Below, one piece after another: positions 41,339-51,536 of a stretch of 64,000 nt of DNA. The position numbers and the translations under genes are program-made. Numbering within the stretch: position 1 is the stretch's first letter; each line of letters begins with the position of its first letter. Source of the DNA: Ramlibacter cellulosilyticus (GTDB lineage: Bacteria > Pseudomonadota > Gammaproteobacteria > Burkholderiales > Burkholderiaceae_C); contig NZ_JACORT010000002.1 in assembly GCF_014297465.1 (NCBI RefSeq), positions 496,001-560,000 of the forward strand, written 5' to 3'. The notes under the pieces were generated by a model. It was given only the letters and a program-made list of their open reading frames with translations, was not told where the DNA came from and did no database searches.

Positions 41339-42573
41339 ACACCCGGTGGTGGGAGCCGCGGCTCGCGCTGCGGCGCTTCGTGGCGGACCTCGTCGCGGGC
41401 GAGCTCGCGCACCTGCGGCGCGGTGCCTTGCCCGTGCCGCAGCCCTGGGCCGAGGACCTGCGCCTGGACGAGGACCTGGCCGTCGATTCGCTGGAGCTGA
41501 TCACGCTGGCCGCCGCACTGGCCGAAGCGCTGCACCTGCACGAGTCCGGCATCGAGGACTACCTGCTCGCGCGCCGCACCATCGGCGAGTGGACCGACAT
41601 CGCGGCGGCGGGGCTGGAGCGCTTCGATGCGCGCCTCACCTTCCGCACCTCGGGCAGCAGCGGGACGCCCAAGCCCTGCCCGCATGCGGTCGCGACGCTG
41701 CAGCAGGAGACGGCGCATCTCGCCACCCTCTTTGCAGGCCGGCGCCGCGTGCTCTGCGCAGTCCCCTCGCACCACATCTACGGATTCCTGCTCGGCGTGC
41801 TGTTGCCGCGCGAGCTGGGTGTTGCCGCCGATGCGGTGGTCGACCTGCGGGCCAGCTCTCCGGCGTGGCTCGCGCGCGGCGCGCAGCCTGGCGACCTGGT
41901 GGTCGCGCACCCGGACTTCTGGACCGCGGTGGCCCGCGCCGTGCCGCAGCTGCCCGCCCACGTGGTGGGCGTGAGCTCCACGGCGCCGCTTGCCGTCGAT
42001 ACCGCGCGTCGACTTGGCGAAAGCGGGCTCGCCCGCCTCGTCCAGGTGTACGGCGCTTCGGAGACGGGAGGCATCGCATGGCGCCGCTCGCACGACGATC
42101 CGTACACCCTTTTCCCGCATTGGCGATTGGACGCGGATGACGCGCGTTCGCTGTTGCGCACCTTGCCCGATGGCGCGCAGCAGCCCTTCGCGCCCCAGGA
42201 CGCGCTGCAGCCCGTCGGCGAGCGGCAGTTCGTCCTGGGCGCGCGCCACGATGCCGCCGTGCAGGTCGGCGGCATCAATGTCTTCCCCGAGCGCGTGCGC
42301 GACGTGCTGCGCCGGCACCCTGGCGTCGAGGACGTGGCCGTGCGGCTGATGCGCCCGGAGGAAGGCACGCGCCTGAAGGCCTTCATCGTGCCGCGGTCCG
42401 GCACGGCCCACGACGACGCCCTCCTGGCCGACCTGCGGACCTGGATCGAGCGCGAGCTGACGCCGCCCGAACGGCCCAAGGCCCTGCGGCTCGGTCCCCG
42501 CCTGCCCGTCGGCCCCACCGGCAAGCCGGCCGAGTGGGACCTGCAGGAGGGTGGCCTGCGACCGGCCGCCTAG
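41335..42573 (+). CDS. 4-coumarate ligase of the PYP chromophore-activation type, with carrier-like N-terminus
   Basis: 412-residue adenylating enzyme starting with GTG inside the PYP stop codon (GTGA), so the two are coupled. The P-loop [14 protein letters not shown] is at about residues 104-117, the A5 motif [13 protein letters not shown], the catalytic Lys in [13 protein letters not shown] near the end. It presumably activates p-coumarate for attachment to PYP Cys72. Only about 103 residues precede the P-loop, too few for a normal ligase N-terminal subdomain. Residues about 12-90 instead resemble an acyl carrier domain with [19 protein letters not shown] and a candidate phosphopantetheine Ser52. 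Its TAG stop interlocks with the convergent gene's stop. Confidence 0.88.
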   Translation: MNTRWWEPRLALRRFVADLVAGELAHLRRGALPVPQPWAEDLRLDEDLAVDSLELITLAAALAEALHLHESGIEDYLLARRTIGEWTDIAAAGLERFDARLTFRTSGSSGTPKPCPHAVATLQQETAHLATLFAGRRRVLCAVPSHHIYGFLLGVLLPRELGVAADAVVDLRASSPAWLARGAQPGDLVVAHPDFWTAVARAVPQLPAHVVGVSSTAPLAVDTARRLGESGLARLVQVYGASETGGIAWRRSHDDPYTLFPHWRLDADDARSLLRTLPDGAQQPFAPQDALQPVGERQFVLGARHDAAVQVGGINVFPERVRDVLRRHPGVEDVAVRLMRPEEGTRLKAFIVPRSGTAHDDALLADLRTWIERELTPPERPKALRLGPRLPVGPTGKPAEWDLQEGGLRPAA

Positions 42574-42932
42574 GCCGGCGCGCTCAGCAACCAGTCCCCC
42601 AGCGTGCGCACGGCCGCCCCGGCCTGCGCATCGCCTTCCAGCTGCAACTGCACGGCCTCGACCATGCCCGGAAAGGCGGGGTCGTTCAGCAGCGCTGTGC
42701 CGAACTCGCGCGCCAGCTGCGCCTCCAGCAGCACGCGCACCGCCTTGCGCCGGCCGTCCGGGTCGGACCGGTCGATGGCAGCCAGGCGCTGCGCGAGCGC
42801 CTGCGCCGCGGCGTCCGGCGGCGCGCCGCCGCGAGCCCGCGCCGGCCCGCCCGTGCGGGAGGACGGACGCCGCGCCGACAGGCGCATCTGGAGAGCAGCC
42901 AGGACGGAAGCCCGGGGATCGATGGTCGTCAC
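42570..42932 (-). CDS. hypothetical protein
   Basis: 120-residue soluble protein, starting GTG (MTTIDPRASVLAALQMRLSA). The basic Pro/Arg-rich first third is followed by helical segments (RRKAVRVLLEAQLAREFG and MVEAVQLQLEGDAQAGAAVR). No family is recognised and no clear ribosome-binding site is seen. Support is its coding-like amino-acid composition and the exact CTAG stop interlock with the PYP ligase. Overlapping plus-strand frames look like shadows. Confidence 0.5.
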   Translation of the reverse strand: MTTIDPRASVLAALQMRLSARRPSSRTGGPARARGGAPPDAAAQALAQRLAAIDRSDPDGRRKAVRVLLEAQLAREFGTALLNDPAFPGMVEAVQLQLEGDAQAGAAVRTLGDWLLSAPA

Positions 42933-42962
42933 CGCAATACATCCGCAGGAATCGCCCGCGGT

Positions 42963-43730
42963 TTAGGCCACGTGCGCTTCCGCCACCCGCGTGACCTTCC
43001 GGCCCGCGATGATCATGCCGAGCACCTCGTCTTCGGTGACCTCCGCGGTGCGGAAGGTGCCCACCGCGCGCCCGTTCTTCATCACGCACAGGCGGTCGGA
43101 CAGGCCGAACACGTCCGGCATGTCGTGCGAAATGAGGAAGATGCCCACGCCCGCGGCCTTGAGCGTCCGCACCAGTTCGTGGACCATGCGCGTTTCCTCC
43201 GGGCCGAGGGCGGCGCAGGGCTCGTCCATGATCAGGGTCCGGGCGCGGAAGTAGACGGCACGCGAAATGGCCACGACCTGGCGCTGGCCGCCCGAGAGCG
43301 CGCGAACGGGCACGCGGATGTTGCGGAAGTGGGGATTGAGCTGGCGGAACACCTCGCGCGCCGCGCGCTCCATCGCGAAGTCGTCCAGCAGGCCCCAGCG
43401 GTTCTTCAGCTCGCGCCCGAGGAACAGGTTGGAGACGCTGTCCAGGTTGTCGGCGAGCGCCAGCGTCTGGTAGATCGTCTCGATGCCGAGGGCCTGCGCG
43501 TCGGAGGGGTTGGCGAGCGTGGCCGCCTCGCCGTTCACGCGGATCGCGCCCTGGTCGATCGGAAAGGCGCCGGCGAGCAGCTTCATCAGCGTGGACTTGC
43601 CCGCGCCGTTGTGTCCCAGCACCGCGACGACCTCGCCCGGGTAGAGGCTCAGGTTCACGCCGTCGACCGCGCGCACGCCGCCGAAGGACTTGGCGACGTC
43701 CTGGAACTCGACGAGCGGCACCGTGCTCAT
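42963..43730 (-). CDS. sugar ABC transporter ATP-binding protein (single-domain XylG/FrcA type)
   Basis: 255-residue ABC ATPase. Walker A GHNGAGKS is near residues 39-46, signature [15 protein letters not shown], Walker [14 protein letters not shown]. It has one nucleotide-binding domain, whereas classic XylG/RbsA have two, so two copies probably pair as in the FrcA-type importers. Its start overlaps the permease stop by four bases. Confidence 0.9.
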   Translation of the reverse strand: MSTVPLVEFQDVAKSFGGVRAVDGVNLSLYPGEVVAVLGHNGAGKSTLMKLLAGAFPIDQGAIRVNGEAATLANPSDAQALGIETIYQTLALADNLDSVSNLFLGRELKNRWGLLDDFAMERAAREVFRQLNPHFRNIRVPVRALSGGQRQVVAISRAVYFRARTLIMDEPCAALGPEETRMVHELVRTLKAAGVGIFLISHDMPDVFGLSDRLCVMKNGRAVGTFRTAEVTEDEVLGMIIAGRKVTRVAEAHVA

Positions 43731-44986
43731 TGCGAGCGCTCCCCGGTGCGGCGGCGGTAGATCACGTCGAACACCACGGCCACGATGAGCACCTGCCCGA
43801 TGATCAGCATGCGGTGGCCCACGCTCACGTCCAGCAGCAGCAGGCCGCTTTCCAGGAACTGGATCACGAGCGCACCGAGCACCGTCCCCAGCACCGTGCC
43901 ACTTCCGCCGGACAGCGCGATGCCTCCGATCACCGCGGCGGCGATGGCGTACAGCTCCATGCCGCTGCCCAATGAATTCGTTCCGGCGTTCAGGCGCGAG
44001 ACGGCGACGACGGCCGCCACGGCGACCATGGTCCCGAGCAGCACGAAAGTCTGGAGCATCACGCGCTTGACGGGGATGCCGACCAGCGCCGCCGCTTCCG
44101 GGTTGCCGCCGATGGCGTAGACGTAGCGGCCGAAGCTGGTGCGGTTGACGAGGAAGGCGATGAAGGCCACGACGAGCGCCCAGATCAGCACCGGGTTGGG
44201 GATGCCTTGCGGCGCCTCCTTGCTCGGGATGCGGTACGCGCACATCGCCGCCACGAAGCCGAGCACGGCCACGGCGAAGAAGCCGGTGTACAGGACGTCC
44301 AGCAGCAGCGGACGGGGCGTGAAGCCGTGCTGCACGGCGAGCCGCCGCCGCCGCGCGGCGTTCCAGGCGAGCCAGCCGCACACGAGGATGCCGAGCGCCC
44401 AGCTGCCCGTCACGCCGATGGCGCCATCGAGCCCGCCGCCGATCAGCAGGAAGGTGGCGTCGGTGACCGGTTGCGTGCGGCCGTCGGAGATGAGGAAGGC
44501 GACGCCCCGGAAGGTGACCAGGCCCCCGAGGGTCACCACGAAGGAAGGCACGCCCAGGTAAGCCGTGAGCCAGCCCTGGTACACCGCGATCGCAACGGCC
44601 ACCGCCCAGCCGGCGAGGCAGGCCGGCGCCCAGTGCCAGCCCTTCGTGTAGATCAGCCACGCGACCAGCACGCCCACCGTCGCGAGCACGGAGCCGACCG
44701 ACAGGTCGATCTGGCGCTCGACGATCACCAGCGCGATGGCCGCGGCGACGATGCCGACCACCGCCGACTGCTGCGCGACGTTGTAGAGATTCTCCGGCGT
44801 GAGGAAGTTGCCGGTGACGGCGTGGAAGGCGATGGCCATGGCCGCCAGCACGGCGGCCATGATCGCCAGGCGCAGGTCCAGCGAGCTGACGTGCAGCCGC
44901 TCGGTGAGAGGCACGGGCGCCGCGCGCGCCCTGCCGGCTTCCTCGTCGTGCAGGGCCTGCGCGGCCCCGCCGTCGGTCAGCGCCAC
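43727..44986 (-). CDS. xylH: sugar ABC transporter permease (XylH type)
   Basis: 419-residue permease with about ten or eleven helices. [18 protein letters not shown] and [20 protein letters not shown] are hallmarks of the xylose/ribose permease family. I chose the GTG at 44986 because it lies four bases after the receptor gene stop; an in-frame ATG at 45043 would extend it 19 codons into that gene. Length matches XylH rather than the shorter RbsC. Confidence 0.87.
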   Translation of the reverse strand: MALTDGGAAQALHDEEAGRARAAPVPLTERLHVSSLDLRLAIMAAVLAAMAIAFHAVTGNFLTPENLYNVAQQSAVVGIVAAAIALVIVERQIDLSVGSVLATVGVLVAWLIYTKGWHWAPACLAGWAVAVAIAVYQGWLTAYLGVPSFVVTLGGLVTFRGVAFLISDGRTQPVTDATFLLIGGGLDGAIGVTGSWALGILVCGWLAWNAARRRRLAVQHGFTPRPLLLDVLYTGFFAVAVLGFVAAMCAYRIPSKEAPQGIPNPVLIWALVVAFIAFLVNRTSFGRYVYAIGGNPEAAALVGIPVKRVMLQTFVLLGTMVAVAAVVAVSRLNAGTNSLGSGMELYAIAAAVIGGIALSGGSGTVLGTVLGALVIQFLESGLLLLDVSVGHRMLIIGQVLIVAVVFDVIYRRRTGERSQ

Positions 44987-44990
44987 GCGC

Positions 44991-46013
44991 TCACTTGCAG
45001 GCCGCGGGGCCCGTGGCCTTGTCGACGCCGCGGCAGACTGCATCCTTCGAGATCCAGCCCGCCTTGATCACCGAGTCCAGCTTGTCGGCTGTGACGGCGA
45101 CGGGCTTGAGCAGGATCGCGTTCATCTTCACCTTCTTCTCGCCGCCGTCGAACGTGGTGGCGCCGGCAGGCTTCTGCCCCTTGGCCAGGGCAACCGCGAC
45201 GGTCGCCGCTTCGCGGCCGAGGTCGCGCGCGTCCTTCCAGACCGAGACGGTCTGCGTGCCGAGCGCGACGCGGTTCAGCGCCGCATGGTCGCCGTCCTGC
45301 CCGGACACCGGCACGCCCTTGAGCCCGCGCGCCGAGAGCGCCGCCACCACGCCGCCGGCCGTGCCGTCGTTGGAGGCGACCACCGCGTCGACCTTGTTGC
45401 CGGACTTGGTGAGGATCTGCTCCATGTTGCGCTGGGCGACCTCCGGCTTCCAGCCGTCGGTGTATTCCTCGCCGACGATCTTGATGTCGCCCTTCTTGAT
45501 CGCGTCCGCCAGCACCTCCTGCTGGCCTTCGCGCAGCAGGTTCGCATTCGGGTCCGTGGAGGACCCCTTGATCATCGCGTAGTTGCCCTTGGGCTTGGCC
45601 GCGAAGATGGAGCGTGCCTGCAGGCGACCCACCTCCTTGTTGTCGAAGGAGATGTAGAACACTTCCGGCGCTTCGATCAGGCGGTCGTAGGCGACGACGG
45701 GGATGCCCTTCGCCTTGGCCTTCGCGATCGCCGGCGCGATGGCGTCCTTGTCGTAGGCGAGGATGATGAGGACCTTGGCGCCCTTGTTGATCAGGCCTTC
45801 GACGTCGGCGATCTGCTTCTCGGCCGAGGCGTTGGCGTCGGCGCTGACGTAGCTGGCTCCGAGCTTGGCAAGCTGGTCCTTGATGGCCTTCTCGTCGGTC
45901 TTCCAGCGCTCCTCCTGGAAGTTGGACCAGCTCACGCCGACGACTTGCGCGAGGCTGGGCGACGAGGCCGCGGCGAAGAGCGCCGCAAGCAGGAACGCGT
46001 ACTGCTTCTTCAT
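44991..46013 (-). CDS. xylF: sugar ABC transporter substrate-binding protein (XylF type)
   Basis: 340-residue periplasmic receptor. The signal peptide [20 protein letters not shown] is cleaved near SLAQ. Mature motifs [40 protein letters not shown] and [16 protein letters not shown] are typical of the xylose-binding family. GGAGACAGCC precedes the start. The receptor-permease-ATPase order suggests a complete pentose or related sugar importer; the sugar itself is not proven. Confidence 0.9.
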   Translation of the reverse strand: MKKQYAFLLAALFAAASSPSLAQVVGVSWSNFQEERWKTDEKAIKDQLAKLGASYVSADANASAEKQIADVEGLINKGAKVLIILAYDKDAIAPAIAKAKAKGIPVVAYDRLIEAPEVFYISFDNKEVGRLQARSIFAAKPKGNYAMIKGSSTDPNANLLREGQQEVLADAIKKGDIKIVGEEYTDGWKPEVAQRNMEQILTKSGNKVDAVVASNDGTAGGVVAALSARGLKGVPVSGQDGDHAALNRVALGTQTVSVWKDARDLGREAATVAVALAKGQKPAGATTFDGGEKKVKMNAILLKPVAVTADKLDSVIKAGWISKDAVCRGVDKATGPAACK

Positions 46014-46154
46014 GGCTGTCTCCTTCCCTGAGTGGATCGGGCACGCGGATTCCAGCACTTTTTGGACGCGGCTGGAAGCGGGGCACCGCCATAGGGAAAA
46101 GGCTAGGCACCCGGGAGGGTGGACCGGCCGGCCCTGTCCCCGACAGAATCGGGC

Positions 46155-46739
46155 ATGCGCAAGCTCTTCGTTGGCACCGCGCTCCTGGCCTTGCTGGCGC
46201 TGGTGCTCGTCTCCGGCGAATTCCTGCCTTCTCGCGAACAGCGCGAGGCGCGCATCGCGCTGGTCCGGCGCACCGTCGCGACGCTGGAGCGGATGGAGGC
46301 GGTGGCCACGGAGGTGATCGCGGGCGACCGCTCGCGCGTGCAGGACCTGCAGGCGGGCGCCCGGGACGTGGTCTCGGCGGCGCGCACGCTGAAGGAGGGA
46401 GACCGTCCCGCCCAGGCGGTGCCTGCGTCCCTGCAGGAGCGCATGGACGAACTGGTGCCGGTGGTCGTGCGCCTGCGGAACAACGTGCGGACGATCGGGC
46501 GCGCGGACGACAGCCTGCAGGGGCGCATCTCGCGGCAGGAGGCCGCGGAGATGGTCCTCGCCGATGGCGCCGTCGCGCGCCGGCACCTGCACTGGCTCGC
46601 GGGCGCCCTGGAGGCCACCGACCACGGTCGCATCTGGTGGAACATCGGCTTCCTGCTGCTGGCGGGGCTCGCGGTGCTGGGGCTCGCCTGGCCGCGGCGC
46701 GCGACGCGCTTCATGCCATCGCAGCGGCAGGCCCCATGA
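46155..46739 (+). CDS. hypothetical membrane protein with periplasmic helical domain
   Basis: 194 residues: helix at about 3-22, a long all-helical extracytoplasmic part (about 28-155, including [20 protein letters not shown]), and a second helix at about 162-180 near the end. The layout resembles the sensor part of chemoreceptors or PilJ-type four-helix bundles, but no signalling domain follows. The start lies five bases after CAGAAT with no Shine-Dalgarno sequence. The function is unknown. Confidence 0.75.
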   Translation: MRKLFVGTALLALLALVLVSGEFLPSREQREARIALVRRTVATLERMEAVATEVIAGDRSRVQDLQAGARDVVSAARTLKEGDRPAQAVPASLQERMDELVPVVVRLRNNVRTIGRADDSLQGRISRQEAAEMVLADGAVARRHLHWLAGALEATDHGRIWWNIGFLLLAGLAVLGLAWPRRATRFMPSQRQAP

Positions 46740-46766
46740 AAAAAGCCCGCGGCTTCCACCGCGGGC
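46739..46766 (-). terminator. terminator of the groESL operon
   Basis: GCCCGCGG, 6-base loop, CCGCGGGC, followed on the minus strand by six Ts. It starts at the last base of the convergent gene's stop codon, so it can serve both. Confidence 0.9.
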
Positions 46767-46799
46767 TTTCTCGTCGAAGCAGGAAGCTTCAGGCGGACA

Positions 46800-48464
<1,665 letters not shown>

Positions 48465-48490
48465 TCAGTTGGTTGCGGGGAGGAAGCGGT

Positions 48491-48781
48491 TCAGCGCTCG
48501 ACGACCGCGAACAGGTCGTCTTCCTTCATGACCAGCAGCTCGTCGCCATCGACCTTGACGGTCTGGCCGCTGTACTTGCCGAACAGGACGCGGTCGCCGA
48601 CCTTGACGTTCAGGGCGATCAGGTCGCCCTTGTCGCTCTTGCGGCCCGGGCCGACGGCCAGCACTTCACCCTGGTCAGGCTTCTCGGCGGCGTTGTCGGG
48701 GATCACGATCCCGGAGGCCGTCTTGGTTTCGTTCTCGAGGCGCTTGACGATCACGCGATCGTGCAGGGGGCGAAGTTTCAT
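48491..48781 (-). CDS. groS: 10-kDa co-chaperonin GroES
   Basis: 96-residue lid protein of the chaperonin. [20 protein letters not shown] opens it. The mobile loop is [16 protein letters not shown], and [20 protein letters not shown] ends it. GGAGATGC lies before the ATG. The upstream frame is open, but this start is the conserved one. A 115-base leader contains a 9-bp dyad (48817-48838). Confidence 0.99.
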   Translation of the reverse strand: MKLRPLHDRVIVKRLENETKTASGIVIPDNAAEKPDQGEVLAVGPGRKSDKGDLIALNVKVGDRVLFGKYSGQTVKVDGDELLVMKEDDLFAVVER

Positions 48782-48876
48782 TGCATCTCCTTCATCGGAA
48801 ACAGGGGACATCAAAAAGCGCCAACACAAGTTAGCGCTCATTAACTGTTCGTGGAGGGTGCCTGCCAGCTCTGCTG

Positions 48877-48903
48877 TTAGCACTCAGCTCCAACGAGTGC
48901 TAA
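48877..48903. promoter_or_regulatory. CIRCE operator (HrcA binding site)
   Basis: Perfect TTAGCACTC, nine bases, GAGTGCTAA inverted repeat. It covers the predicted transcription start of groESL, so HrcA should repress the operon until heat or misfolded protein draws GroEL away from HrcA (family knowledge). Confidence 0.98.
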
Positions 48904-48930
48904 TGATAAGGGAACTCCTGTCGGTTTCAA
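48903..48930 (-). promoter_or_regulatory. groESL promoter
   Basis: Minus-strand TTGAAA, 16-base spacer, TATCAT. The wider CTTGAAAC also resembles a heat-shock sigma-32 -35 element, so dual recognition is possible; the sigma-32 -10 match is weak. Confidence 0.75.
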
Positions 48931-49021
48931 GCGGGGCAGGGCGTAGTCCGGCGCCGACGGCGCCGAATCCGTAATACTTCCTGCTTCGCCGTGGCGCCTC
49001 CCGGCCGTGCGGGGGGACTTC

Positions 49022-50434
49022 CTAGCGGGCCGGCGCCGACGAGGCGGGACCCAGCAAGACGGCGATGGCGGCGATGAAGGCGTCGGCCGGTTCGCCGGCG
49101 GCGGCGCGCAGCCTGGCCAGCCCGACCACCCGGTCGTAGTGCGCGCGCTGCTGGTCCCGGCGGGCGTGCGCGAGTTGCTCCCGCGCCTGCAGCTCGTCCA
49201 GGACCGTCTTCAGCCCGGTCCCCTGGCCGGTGGTCGCCGCGCGCAGCGCAACCTCGGCGGCACGCAGCGCGTGTTCCGCCGCCTGGCTCTTCGCCTGCGC
49301 GGCCTGCGCCGTCGCCCAGGCCTGGCGGGCCTGCGTGAGCGCGTTGCGGCGCGCACCCTCGAGGTCTGCTTCGGCCTTCATCGCCATGGCAGCCGCTTCG
49401 CGCGCGCGCGCGCTGTTGCCGCCGCCCGAGTAGATCGGCACGTTCAGCTGCAGGCCCCAGGAATGTTCGCGGCTGCGGTACCCGGGCTGGCCGGGCGACG
49501 TGCCGCTGCCCTGGTCGATGCGGGCGTGGCGGCTGACGAAATCCACCGTCGGCTGGTGCAGCGCCTGCTGCTTGCGCACTTCCTCGCGTGCGGCGGCGAC
49601 GGCGCGCTGGGCGGCCCGCACCGCGGGGCTGTCGCTCTCCACCCGTGCGAGCCATTCGGGCAAGGGAGCAAGCGGCGCGAACAGGAACGCGGCATCGCCG
49701 GACCGCCATTGCGGCACGTGGAAGGCGGGCAGCGGCCCGGTGAGCTGTTCCAGCACCGCGGTCTTCGCTTCGAGTTCCGTCTGCGCGCCGGCGCGATCGG
49801 CGAGCGCCTGCTCGTGGCGCGCGACGGCTTCCGCGGCCTGCACCTCGCTGTGCGTGCCGAGCGCCAGGCCGCGCTGCATCACCTCGCGCTGCTGGCGCGT
49901 CGCTTCCACCTGCTCGCCCGCGTTCACGACGCTGTCGCGGGCCGCCATCACGTCGAACCACGCGGTCACGAATTTGCCGTGCAGGTCCTGCTCGGTGGCG
50001 AGCGCTTCCCAGTACGCCTGCTGCTCGGACTCGCGCGCCTGCGCCAGCGCCGCCCAGTTCTGCGGGCGCCACAGCGGTTGCGTCAGGTTCACCTGCGCGG
50101 TGGTGGCGTAGTAACGCTCGCCCGTCTCCGGCGAAGGCTCGCCCGTGAACGGGTTCTGCGTGTTCTGCACGAAGGTGCGGCGGTTCAGGTTGCGGTTGGC
50201 GTTCGCGTCGATCTGCGGCAGCAACGCCGCGCGGGCGCCGATCGTGCGTTCCTCCGCCGCGGTGCGATTGGCCCGCGCCGCCTGCAGGGCCGGCTCGGTG
50301 GCCAGCGCGCGCTCCCAGGCGTCCGCGAAGCCCTGTGCCGCGGCCGCCTGCGCCACGCAGGCGATGGCGGCGAGCAACACGCCGCGCGCACGCGCTTGCC
50401 GCGTACGCACCGCCCCATAGAATCCGCCCGTCAT
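49022..50434 (-). CDS. TolC-like outer-membrane efflux/secretion protein
   Basis: 470-residue outer-membrane channel subunit. A signal sequence (RGVLLAAIACVAQAAAAQG) precedes two OEP repeats: about residues 35-235 and 260-450, each with long coiled helices (for example AAMAMKAEADLEGARRNALT). NVNLTQPLW-like VNLTQPLWRPQNW and LNVPIYSGG are strand motifs of the TolC barrel. It is divergent from an adaptor gene and the giant surface protein, which suggests a type I-like export channel for it (inference). Confidence 0.9.
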   Translation of the reverse strand: MTGGFYGAVRTRQARARGVLLAAIACVAQAAAAQGFADAWERALATEPALQAARANRTAAEERTIGARAALLPQIDANANRNLNRRTFVQNTQNPFTGEPSPETGERYYATTAQVNLTQPLWRPQNWAALAQARESEQQAYWEALATEQDLHGKFVTAWFDVMAARDSVVNAGEQVEATRQQREVMQRGLALGTHSEVQAAEAVARHEQALADRAGAQTELEAKTAVLEQLTGPLPAFHVPQWRSGDAAFLFAPLAPLPEWLARVESDSPAVRAAQRAVAAAREEVRKQQALHQPTVDFVSRHARIDQGSGTSPGQPGYRSREHSWGLQLNVPIYSGGGNSARAREAAAMAMKAEADLEGARRNALTQARQAWATAQAAQAKSQAAEHALRAAEVALRAATTGQGTGLKTVLDELQAREQLAHARRDQQRAHYDRVVGLARLRAAAGEPADAFIAAIAVLLGPASSAPAR

Positions 50435-50533
50435 CGAAACCTTGTCGTCATGTCGCACGGGGCACCCCTCCGCCCGGCACGGATCATACGGACACGGGTC
50501 CGTGCGGACAGGGTGCACCTCCCAAAGGACGAC

Positions 50534-51343
50534 ATGAGCCTGCTTCGCCGTTGCATTGCCGCCGCTTTCGGGCTCGCTGCCGCTTCGGCCTGGGGGCAGG
50601 CGGCGCACGACTGCCTGGTCGAACCGGCGCAGACCGTGGAAGTGGGCAGCCCCGGCACCGGCCTGCTGGAGCGGGTGCTGGTGCGCCGCGGCGACCGCGT
50701 CGCGCAAGGCCAGGTGCTCGCCGTGCTGGAAAGCCGCGCCGAGGCCGCCGCCGCCGAACTCGCGCGCCTGAAGTCGGAGGCGAAGGGCCCGCAGCAGGCC
50801 GCGCGCGAGAAGATGGAGTTCGCGCAGCGCAAGTACCAGCGGCGCAAGGAGATGGCGGAACAGAAGCTCGGCTCCGTGCAGGAGCGCGACGACGCCGAGG
50901 CCGAACTGGCGCAGGCGCGCGCCGAACTGCTGCTGGCGCAGGAGGCCGTGCAGCAGGCGAAGCAGGAGTACCAGCAGCAAAGCAGCATGCTGGCGCTGCG
51001 CACCGTGCGCAGCCCGTTCAACGGCGTCGTCGTCGACCAGCTCCTGTACCCGGGCGAGATCGTCGACGCCAGCAGCAACAAGCGCGCGATCCTGAAGCTC
51101 GCGCAGCTCGATCCGCTGCGCGTGCGCGTCATCGTCCCGATGAAGCTGTTCGGATCCGTGAAGCAGGGCCAGTCCATCGAGATCGCGCCCGAACTCGCGG
51201 GCAGCAAGGCCGCCTATCCGGCCACCGTGCGCTCGGTCGACCGCCTGGTCGACGCAGCAAGCGGCACGTTCACCGTCATCGCGGAAATGCCGAACCGCTC
51301 GCTCGACGTGCCCGCGGGCGTGCGTTGCAAGGCGCGCCTTTAG
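50534..51343 (+). CDS. HlyD/RND-type periplasmic adaptor protein
   Basis: 269-residue adaptor. Signal peptide (MSLLRRCIAAAFGLAAASAW), then a split lipoyl-like domain (RRGDRVAQGQVLAVLESRAE near residues 57-76; later half RTVRSPFNGVVVDQLLYPGE), enclosing a coiled-coil hairpin (about 75-145), then a beta-barrel domain. It is shorter than HlyD (about 480) and lacks a transmembrane anchor, so resembles RND-pump adaptors. AAAGGACGAC precedes the start. It lies 193 bases before the giant protein on the same strand. Confidence 0.88.
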   Translation: MSLLRRCIAAAFGLAAASAWGQAAHDCLVEPAQTVEVGSPGTGLLERVLVRRGDRVAQGQVLAVLESRAEAAAAELARLKSEAKGPQQAAREKMEFAQRKYQRRKEMAEQKLGSVQERDDAEAELAQARAELLLAQEAVQQAKQEYQQQSSMLALRTVRSPFNGVVVDQLLYPGEIVDASSNKRAILKLAQLDPLRVRVIVPMKLFGSVKQGQSIEIAPELAGSKAAYPATVRSVDRLVDAASGTFTVIAEMPNRSLDVPAGVRCKARL

Positions 51344-51536
51344 GGCCCCTTCCTACGGGTTAACGCGAGCACCGGGCGGCCCGCCCAGTTTCCCATTTCT
51401 GTCAAGACTCCTTTCGGCCAGCCTCCGGATGGAGGGTCGGATGTAGCCGATTGGTGGTAGCTGCTGCAGAATCTTTCGCAGCATCGCGCCCCGCCTCGGC
51501 GCGGTGACCCATATCGATCTACCAGGGGAGGGGCCT

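Noticed and set aside
42551..42994. Plus-strand ORFs opposite the 120-residue hypothetical protein
   Set aside because: Their translations are Arg/Pro/Ala-rich shadows without start signals; the minus-strand frame has a more natural protein composition.
44991..46625. Longer 544-residue start for the sugar-binding protein
   Set aside because: The extra upstream residues have no protein-like pattern, whereas the ATG at 46013 begins a classic signal peptide with a ribosome-binding site.
49022..51343. Complete drug efflux pump
   Set aside because: An outer-membrane protein and an adaptor are present, but no RND, MFS or ABC pump gene accompanies them; the next gene is the giant surface protein.
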